Made by a program: the position numbers and the translations under genes
DNA from: Pseudomonadota bacterium
GTDB taxonomy: Bacteria; Pseudomonadota; Gammaproteobacteria; UBA6186; Azoamicaceae
Length of the DNA: 12,098 nt
Assembly (NCBI GenBank): GCA_021848375.1
Contig: JAJZUR010000038.1
Location: 1-12,098 of the forward strand
Reading direction: 5' to 3'
Notes under the pieces: generated by a model
What the model saw: the letters and a program-made list of their open reading frames with translations, nothing else
What the model was told of the DNA's origin: nothing
Database searches by the model: none
Shown: positions 7,734-12,098 of the stretch, piece after piece
Layout: each line of letters starts with the position of its first letter
Numbering within the stretch: the first letter of the stretch is position 1

Positions 7734-7786
7734 CGTTAGCCCAAACTTAATATAATATAAAAATCTAACACTATAGATCTGACCCC
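7718..7786. repeat. 69-bp inverted repeat spanning the ends of two convergent genes (MITE- or REP-like)
   Basis: Arms of 22 bp (7718-7739 and 7765-7786) match at 20 positions around an AT-rich 25-nt centre. The 13-bp core GTCAGATCTATAG is identical in both arms, inverted. Each arm encodes the tail of the gene entering it, in the same frame: ESDL-stop for the TPR protein and GSDL-stop for dauA. In minus-strand RNA both mismatches become G-U pairs, giving an unbroken 22-pair stem. No T-run follows either side, so it is not a classical terminator, though it may act as one or protect 3' ends. Shape and placement suggest a small palindromic mobile element; copy number elsewhere cannot be seen from here. 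Confidence 0.75.
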
Positions 7787-9459
7787 AATGGTCTCTTCCT
7801 CCGCGCCAAATCCAAGCTTTCTTCCATATCTTCACACATGGCAAGGCGGTTGGGTTTTTCTTCTAATCCAGCCTTTAATAAAACTTCTCTTGGTTGTGGT
7901 TGAACGCCGGATAGAATAACAAAAATACGTTTATTTTGTAAAGATTCTAGTGCTGATTTTAAAGCAACCACGCCACTGATATCTAAAGTTGGAACACCGC
8001 GCATCTGCAAAATGACAACTCGTAACCCAGAACTGTGTTCACGCAACGTGCTCATGGCTTTTTCGGTGGCGCCAAAAAATAAGGGCCCTGAAATTTCGTA
8101 AACCATCACATCCTCTGGCAAATGTTTATGCATATCGGCGTTACTTGCTTCTAGAAGCCAGCGCCCCCCCGTCATGTTGGCCATTTGTTTCATGAAAAGC
8201 AAGGCGGCCAATACCATCCCAACACCAACGGCAATCACCATATCAACCAAAACGGTTAATCCAAAGCAAATCAGTAACACCGCAACATCACTGCGAGTAC
8301 CAACCCGAACAATTTGTAAACAATGTTTTAAATCGAAAATATTCCATGCGGCAATCAACAGCAAAGCAGACAAAGCGGCCATCGGTAAATAGGAAAATAT
8401 CGGCGCAAACGCTAAAACCACTAATAAGATCGAAATTCCATGCACTACTGCCGAAATGGGGGAGCGAGCCCCCACCCTCAGATTTGCAACCGAGCGAGAT
8501 AATGCACTAGTGGAAGTTAAACCGCCCAAAAACGGTAAAACAAGATTACCTATGCCATGTGCTACTAATTCTGCATTGGGATCATGCTTGGTGCCTGTCA
8601 TACCGTCTAATACTACAGCACAAAGCAATGCTTTAATGGAACACAGCATGGCAATCGCAAAAGCAGAACCAAATAAAATGCGAATCGTGTCTAAATCTAA
8701 GGGATGAGAAAAAGACAGAAGTTCAGGCAACGCTTGCGGGATCCCACCATACTGAGAACCAATAGTGGCAACCCCCCATTCGGGTTTGAGTAGAGGTAAG
8801 CCAACACCAATAGCACTCCCAACGATCATTGCAATTAAATGTCCCGGCACTGGAAGTTTAAAGCGCGGCCAGATCATCATCACCCCCAGGGTTACTATCC
8901 CGACAGTCGTATCTCCCAGTTTTATGCTGGGAAATGCCTCTACTAAACCACATAATCGATCTAAAAAATATTTAGGTTGCGTTAATAAAGTAAGACCAAA
9001 GAAATCTTTAATTTGCAAGACGCAAATCACAACGCCGGTTCCCGCGATAAAACCTGTCGTGACTGGATAAGGAATAAATTCAATCACGCGCCCAAGCTTT
9101 CCAAGTCCCATGATGAGTAACATAATGCCCGCCATCCATGTTGCCAGCATTACTCCCCCAAAACCAAACTGATAAACAACGGGATAAATTAAAACAGCAA
9201 GCTCTGCAACCGGACCCGAAACGCTCAAACGAGAACCGCCTAGTAATCCAATTAATGGACCAGCAATAATAGCACCATATAAACCATGAACAGGCTGTAT
9301 GCCGCACGCAATAGCAACTGCCATCGTCATTGGAATTGCAATAATACAAATGGTAAGTCCTGAGCCAAGATCCGCAAAGAGATCAGACCAACGATAGCCT
9401 TGCCGCCACGTTTCACGGATCGCTTTTGCTAATGGGATATTTAAAAATCCAAGTCTCAA
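7771..9459 (-). CDS. dauA: SulP-family anion transporter, DauA-like, with STAS domain
   Basis: Inner-membrane SLC26/SulP transporter. E. coli DauA (YchM) carries C4-dicarboxylates at acid pH; relatives move sulfate or bicarbonate, so the substrate here is unproved. Resemblance to DauA runs through the protein: GLTICIIAIPMTMAVAIACGI, LLGGSRLSVSGP, QIKDFFGL, LDGMTGTKHDPNAELV, RVGARSPISAVVHGI. The membrane domain covers about residues 25-425 and the cytoplasmic STAS domain about 445-555, with LDISG at the usual regulatory loop. The TM3 motif reads GPVAEL where E. coli has GPTAAF. Start: TTG at 9457-9459 has GGGAGGAG five bases upstream and gives a DauA-like N-terminus (562 aa). An in-frame GTG at 9508-9510 (579 aa) overlaps its own AAGGA and is less likely. 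The tail GSDL and stop come from the inverted repeat. Follows nirC in the same direction without a terminator. Confidence 0.93.
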   Translation of the reverse strand: MRLGFLNIPLAKAIRETWRQGYRWSDLFADLGSGLTICIIAIPMTMAVAIACGIQPVHGLYGAIIAGPLIGLLGGSRLSVSGPVAELAVLIYPVVYQFGFGGVMLATWMAGIMLLIMGLGKLGRVIEFIPYPVTTGFIAGTGVVICVLQIKDFFGLTLLTQPKYFLDRLCGLVEAFPSIKLGDTTVGIVTLGVMMIWPRFKLPVPGHLIAMIVGSAIGVGLPLLKPEWGVATIGSQYGGIPQALPELLSFSHPLDLDTIRILFGSAFAIAMLCSIKALLCAVVLDGMTGTKHDPNAELVAHGIGNLVLPFLGGLTSTSALSRSVANLRVGARSPISAVVHGISILLVVLAFAPIFSYLPMAALSALLLIAAWNIFDLKHCLQIVRVGTRSDVAVLLICFGLTVLVDMVIAVGVGMVLAALLFMKQMANMTGGRWLLEASNADMHKHLPEDVMVYEISGPLFFGATEKAMSTLREHSSGLRVVILQMRGVPTLDISGVVALKSALESLQNKRIFVILSGVQPQPREVLLKAGLEEKPNRLAMCEDMEESLDLARRKRPLGSDL

Positions 9460-9506
9460 CTCAACTCCTCCCGCCTTTGAATTTGGATCTGAATTTTGAT
9501 ATCCAT
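9456..9506 (-). CDS. Possible 16-residue leader peptide coupled to dauA
   Basis: ATG at 9504-9506, preceded by AAGG at five bases, opens a frame coding MDIKIQIQIQRREELS. Its TGA overlaps the preferred TTG start of dauA (TTGA), and its last codons contain the strong dauA ribosome-binding site. This arrangement would suit translational coupling between nirC and dauA. It is short and could be chance, and an alternative GTG start of dauA occupies the same stretch in another frame. Confidence 0.3.
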   Translation of the reverse strand: MDIKIQIQIQRREELS

Positions 9507-9531
9507 GCACTCCTTGGCTTGTAATAACAAT

Positions 9532-10377
9532 CTAGGCCATTTCGTTTATTTCTAAGCGGCTTTTTAGGGCATCATTCATTTCTACAACTTCATTGTCTGA
9601 TTGGATTGCATGATAAGGGCTAATAAAATAATATCCAAACCCCATAAATAAAACCCCGCTCACGATATTACCCAAAGTTACTGGCAGCAAATTATGTAAC
9701 ATTCCGCCCCATGAAATAGCATAAGAAGAACCATCCACGACCAGAAAATTGGCTAAGCCTAACAAGGCCATATTGGCGATGCTGTGTTCATAGCCTGAGC
9801 CGACAAATGCTAATAAACACCACCAGATCATGATCAATTTTGCTGCTTCATTTTTCAGACGGTAGGAACACCAAACGGCGAGCACCACTAACCAATTACA
9901 CAAAATACCTTTAAAAAAGAGCATCGAAAAAGAAGCGTTCATTTTCTTAGCAGCAATGGTAAATAACCAGCTAGTATCGTGAAAAATATTGGCTTGCCAA
10001 ACCAAGAAAGCAATGAAAAGTGAACCGACAAAATTTCCAAGATAAGACCAAAACCAAACTTTCACCAAGTCAGACTTGGTGGTTTTACCGCTTAATAACC
10101 CGACCGACATAATCATGGTATTTCCCGTAAAAAGATCTGCTCCGGCCATGATCACTAAAGAAAGCGCAATCCCAAAGGTTGCTCCCAGCACCAACACTGT
10201 ACCGGGTGAGCCTGTAGTATAAAAAGGGGTGCTTAATATAAATGCAAGAACAACGGCAAAGCCTAGATATACACCCGCCATAGCAGAATGTGTTAGGTAT
10301 GCAACCAATCTGGATGAGCAAAGATTTGCCTTAAGTTGAGCACTTTTAGCCACTAATGCTAAGGTATCTTGATACAT
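9532..10377 (-). CDS. nirC: Formate/nitrite transporter family channel, NirC-like
   Basis: Inner-membrane FNT channel for small monovalent anions, active as a pentamer; NirC relatives pass nitrite, FocA relatives formate. The 281 aa include six predicted membrane helices. Family hallmarks are SAMAGVYLGF (31-40), LGATFGIALSLVIMAGADLFTGNTM (64-88, TM2 region with the omega-loop Thr84), FKGILCNWLVVLAVW (155-169), IWWCLLAF and the pore histidine His198 in SGYEHSIANM. The match to E. coli NirC, including HNLLPVTLGNIVSGVLFMG, is closer than to FocA. The soluble C-terminal tail (about 255-281) is acidic. ATG at 10375-10377 has AGGAG six bases upstream. First gene of a pair with dauA, divergent from lolB. 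No nitrite reductase gene lies in the window, so nitrite export or defence is possible but unsupported. Confidence 0.93.
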   Translation of the reverse strand: MYQDTLALVAKSAQLKANLCSSRLVAYLTHSAMAGVYLGFAVVLAFILSTPFYTTGSPGTVLVLGATFGIALSLVIMAGADLFTGNTMIMSVGLLSGKTTKSDLVKVWFWSYLGNFVGSLFIAFLVWQANIFHDTSWLFTIAAKKMNASFSMLFFKGILCNWLVVLAVWCSYRLKNEAAKLIMIWWCLLAFVGSGYEHSIANMALLGLANFLVVDGSSYAISWGGMLHNLLPVTLGNIVSGVLFMGFGYYFISPYHAIQSDNEVVEMNDALKSRLEINEMA

Positions 10378-10418
10378 GTAGAACTCCTGTCAGGTTTTTG
10401 AGACCAAACTGCCCTGTT

Positions 10419-10447
10419 ATCTTAACCAATTCTAAGATCGGGCACAA
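10419..10447 (-). promoter_or_regulatory. Candidate nirC promoter with overlapping inverted repeat
   Basis: On the minus strand TTGTGC (10442-10447) lies 17 bp before TAAGAT (10419-10424), a weak sigma70 match about 42 nt from the nirC start. The -10 is one arm of ATCTTA-N8-TAAGAT (10419-10438). GTTATCTT (10416-10423) recurs inverted as AAGATAAC at 10458-10465. Such symmetry suits a regulator site, but no known consensus was recognised. Confidence 0.35.
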
Positions 10448-10504
10448 GGTATTCATAAAGATAACACAATGAATAATGAATATTCACGCATTTTCAAGCT
10501 GCGC

Positions 10505-10513
10505 TGTTATAAT
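10505..10513 (+). promoter_or_regulatory. Extended -10 promoter of lolB
   Basis: TGTTATAAT is a perfect extended -10 (TG, one base, TATAAT at 10508-10513). No good -35 lies upstream, as is common for extended -10 promoters. Transcription would start near 10520, leaving a short leader before the lolB ATG at 10547. Confidence 0.6.
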
Positions 10514-10546
10514 ACTAAATAATGGATTTGAGGAATTCTTTTAAAA

Positions 10547-11179
10547 ATGCGATTTTGGCTTAAAAAATATATTTTTTACGGTTGTTTTTGGGTGTTAATG
10601 GGAGCAATGATGGGGTGTACAACAACTCTACTACCCCCACAGCACTTAACGACCATTCATAAGCCGAGCAAAGAGAAAACCATAAAGGAATTGGGCTCCT
10701 TTACACTCAACGGCAAAATAGGCTTTTCCGATGGAAAGCAAGGCGGGAACGCAGCCTTGCAGTGGGAAGAACGGGGTAAAGATTATCGAATTCGGCTCTA
10801 CGGTCCGCTTGGCAGCGGCTCTATACAAATTATGGGTGATGCAAAACAGGTTCAATTAATTCGCGACGATGGCACAATGGTTCACGCAAAAGATCCAGAA
10901 GCGCTTATCCAGCAAGAATTGGGGTGGGTGATCCCGGTCTCTGGTTTACGCTATTGGTTACGGGGCACTCCCGCTCCTGGTATTCCCCCAACTGAAATCC
11001 AAGTAGACGATCATGGTCGCATTTGGCAAATCAAACAAACTGGCTGGGTGATAGATTATCAAGCTTATCAAGCCAAACCTGGCTATTTTATGCCCTATAA
11101 GCTACTCTTAAAAAATGGATCAATACGATTAAAGTTTATTTTACAACCATCGAATGTTAACGGAAGGAGAATAAAATGA
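10547..11179 (+). CDS. lolB: Outer-membrane lipoprotein receptor LolB
   Basis: LolB accepts lipoproteins from the periplasmic carrier LolA and inserts them in the outer membrane; it is itself a lipoprotein. 210 aa with a signal peptide ending in MMGC: Cys24 should be lipidated, although Met at -3 is a weak lipobox residue. The mature part has the LolB pattern: FTLNGKIGFSDG, AALQWEERGKDYRIRL, the protruding loop GPLGSGSI whose leucine (Leu88) corresponds to the insertion-active Leu68 of E. coli, DPEAL, LRYWLRGTPAPG and QTGWVIDY. ATG at 10547 has GAGGA 12 nt upstream, a long spacing. In Pseudomonas the order is hemA, TPR gene, lolB, ispE. Here nirC-dauA sits between the TPR gene and lolB, and an ankyrin gene follows with a 4-nt overlap. 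Confidence 0.93.
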   Translation: MRFWLKKYIFYGCFWVLMGAMMGCTTTLLPPQHLTTIHKPSKEKTIKELGSFTLNGKIGFSDGKQGGNAALQWEERGKDYRIRLYGPLGSGSIQIMGDAKQVQLIRDDGTMVHAKDPEALIQQELGWVIPVSGLRYWLRGTPAPGIPPTEIQVDDHGRIWQIKQTGWVIDYQAYQAKPGYFMPYKLLLKNGSIRLKFILQPSNVNGRRIK

Positions 11180-12098
11180 ATGCTGTTATAAAACCTGAAG
11201 TGGAACTATTCAAAGCCGTACAGGCCGGATCTTTAGAACGGGTTAAACTACTCCTAGAACAACATCCGAGTATGGATATAAATTACGTACCTAATCCCAC
11301 TGAAGTCGCAACCGAGACATATGATTCCCTCATAGATGAAGGTAATACAGCTTTGTTGTATGCGCTCTCTGCTGAAAAGCTCGAAATTGCAAAGGTACTC
11401 TTAGAACATAATGCTGATCCCTGTAAATCAAATAAATATAACCTGAATGCATTACATATGTTAACCATGGTCAATCATGATATAGATCAGAACAAAATCA
11501 ATTTAACCATGACCCTTTTAACGATGCTGCTAAATAACAAATCATTACTGCAGAATATTAATCAAGAAGCCCAATATGATAAACGCAGTCCTCTTGCAAC
11601 CGCCATCGCATATCTTCCATTAACACTAGCGAAACAAGTAATCCCGCAACTCACGAAACATGGAGCGAAATATAAAGGTGAGGATCCCATGTGGTCGCAA
11701 GTCATTGATAGAAGAGATTATGACGATGCTATACAGATGATAGAAAGTTTCTTTCCGGAACAATTAGCAACGAGTGAATTCTTAAAGCCCTCTCCCAGAT
11801 TTGAGGATAAAGCAGCGATACACGCTGCAATCATCCCTGAAAACGTTGCTTTTCTCAACTTAAGTTTAAAAAAACTTGGACAAAATGCTATAGAGCTCAT
11901 GAATAACCCCAAGCTCCCAGCACTACAAGTTGCCATTAATCGAGAACCGCTAAACCAAACTATTATTGAAATTTTGCTCGACGCCGGTGCTGATCCAAAT
12001 GTCGTGCATATTGGGACAAAAAAATCCTTTTCACAACGATTAAAAGAATTAACCCAAATAGAAAGAAGACAAGATGCAAGAGATTTGGATGCTGCGTT
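11176..12098 (+). CDS. Ankyrin-repeat protein, 3' end beyond the window
   Basis: An open frame of 307 codons from ATG at 11176 shows no stop before the right edge. Ankyrin-like units are: 7-38 (ELFKAVQAGSLERVKLLLEQ), 55-87 (EGNTALLYALSAEKLEIAKVLLEHNADP), a degenerate one at 90-123, 137-168 (SPLATAIAY...LTKHGAKY) and 247-275 (PALQVAINRE...IIEILLDAGADPN), with less regular helical sequence between. No signal peptide or membrane segment is seen, so it is cytoplasmic or secreted by a signal-independent route. AAGGAG lies six bases before the ATG, inside the end of lolB, and ATGA joins the lolB stop to this start, so the two are translated together. Ankyrin proteins are common type IV effectors in Legionella and Coxiella; that role is possible but the C-terminus, where such signals lie, is not in the window. 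Confidence 0.88.
   Translation, partial: MNAVIKPEVELFKAVQAGSLERVKLLLEQHPSMDINYVPNPTEVATETYDSLIDEGNTALLYALSAEKLEIAKVLLEHNADPCKSNKYNLNALHMLTMVNHDIDQNKINLTMTLLTMLLNNKSLLQNINQEAQYDKRSPLATAIAYLPLTLAKQVIPQLTKHGAKYKGEDPMWSQVIDRRDYDDAIQMIESFFPEQLATSEFLKPSPRFEDKAAIHAAIIPENVAFLNLSLKKLGQNAIELMNNPKLPALQVAINREPLNQTIIEILLDAGADPNVVHIGTKKSFSQRLKELTQIERRQDARDLDAA

Noticed and set aside
10470..10486. ArgR-type ARG box before lolB
   Set aside because: The TGAAT/ATTCA halves are spaced by 0 or 7 bases rather than the 4 of the consensus.
1..12098. CRISPR arrays, tRNA or rRNA genes, transposase genes, toxin-antitoxin pairs, phage genes
   Set aside because: None was seen on either strand; apart from the 69-bp inverted repeat no mobile-element signature was found.

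Overview
This AT-rich window (roughly 40% GC by eye) looks like chromosomal DNA of a gammaproteobacterium, most likely a host-associated member of the Legionellales (Legionella/Coxiella/Berkiella-like). Three things point there: a hemA-prfA-prmC block with a TPR gene and lolB nearby, an arrangement known from gammaproteobacteria; a set of small outer-membrane beta-barrel paralogues of a type common in that order; and an ankyrin-repeat gene joined to lolB. The assignment is inference from gene content and was not tested by a search.

Layout. Positions 1-60 hold a rho-independent terminator that ends a plus-strand gene lying off the left edge. Positions 58-2416 carry three minus-strand paralogues encoding secreted, probably eight-stranded outer-membrane barrels. 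The two right-hand copies are close relatives behind a good sigma70-type promoter and are closed by a strong terminator. The third copy lies beyond that terminator and is much more diverged. Positions 2417-2704 are intergenic. Positions 2705-5892 hold a tight minus-strand operon hemA-prfA-prmC (glutamyl-tRNA reductase, release factor 1 and its glutamine methyltransferase). Divergent from it at 5967-7733 is an exported TPR protein. Convergent with that gene is a minus-strand pair, nirC-dauA (formate/nitrite channel and SulP/DauA anion transporter). The TPR gene and dauA meet in a 69-bp near-perfect inverted repeat that supplies the stop codon and last residues of both. Divergent from nirC is lolB (outer-membrane lipoprotein receptor), whose stop overlaps the start of an ankyrin-repeat gene that runs off the right edge.

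How it fits together. hemA starts tetrapyrrole synthesis; prfA and prmC make and modify RF1. lolB inserts lipoproteins into the outer membrane where the barrel proteins also reside. nirC and dauA move small anions across the inner membrane. In E. coli, dauA also lies close to ispE-lolB-hemA-prfA-prmC, so its presence here is a rearranged old neighbourhood rather than a random insertion. The ankyrin gene occupies the place after lolB where ispE is found in Pseudomonas.

No complete new defence or mobile system is visible. The points most worth following are the paired-stop inverted repeat, the lolB-coupled ankyrin gene (possible secreted effector), the barrel paralogue set, and the leader-peptide-like start of dauA.
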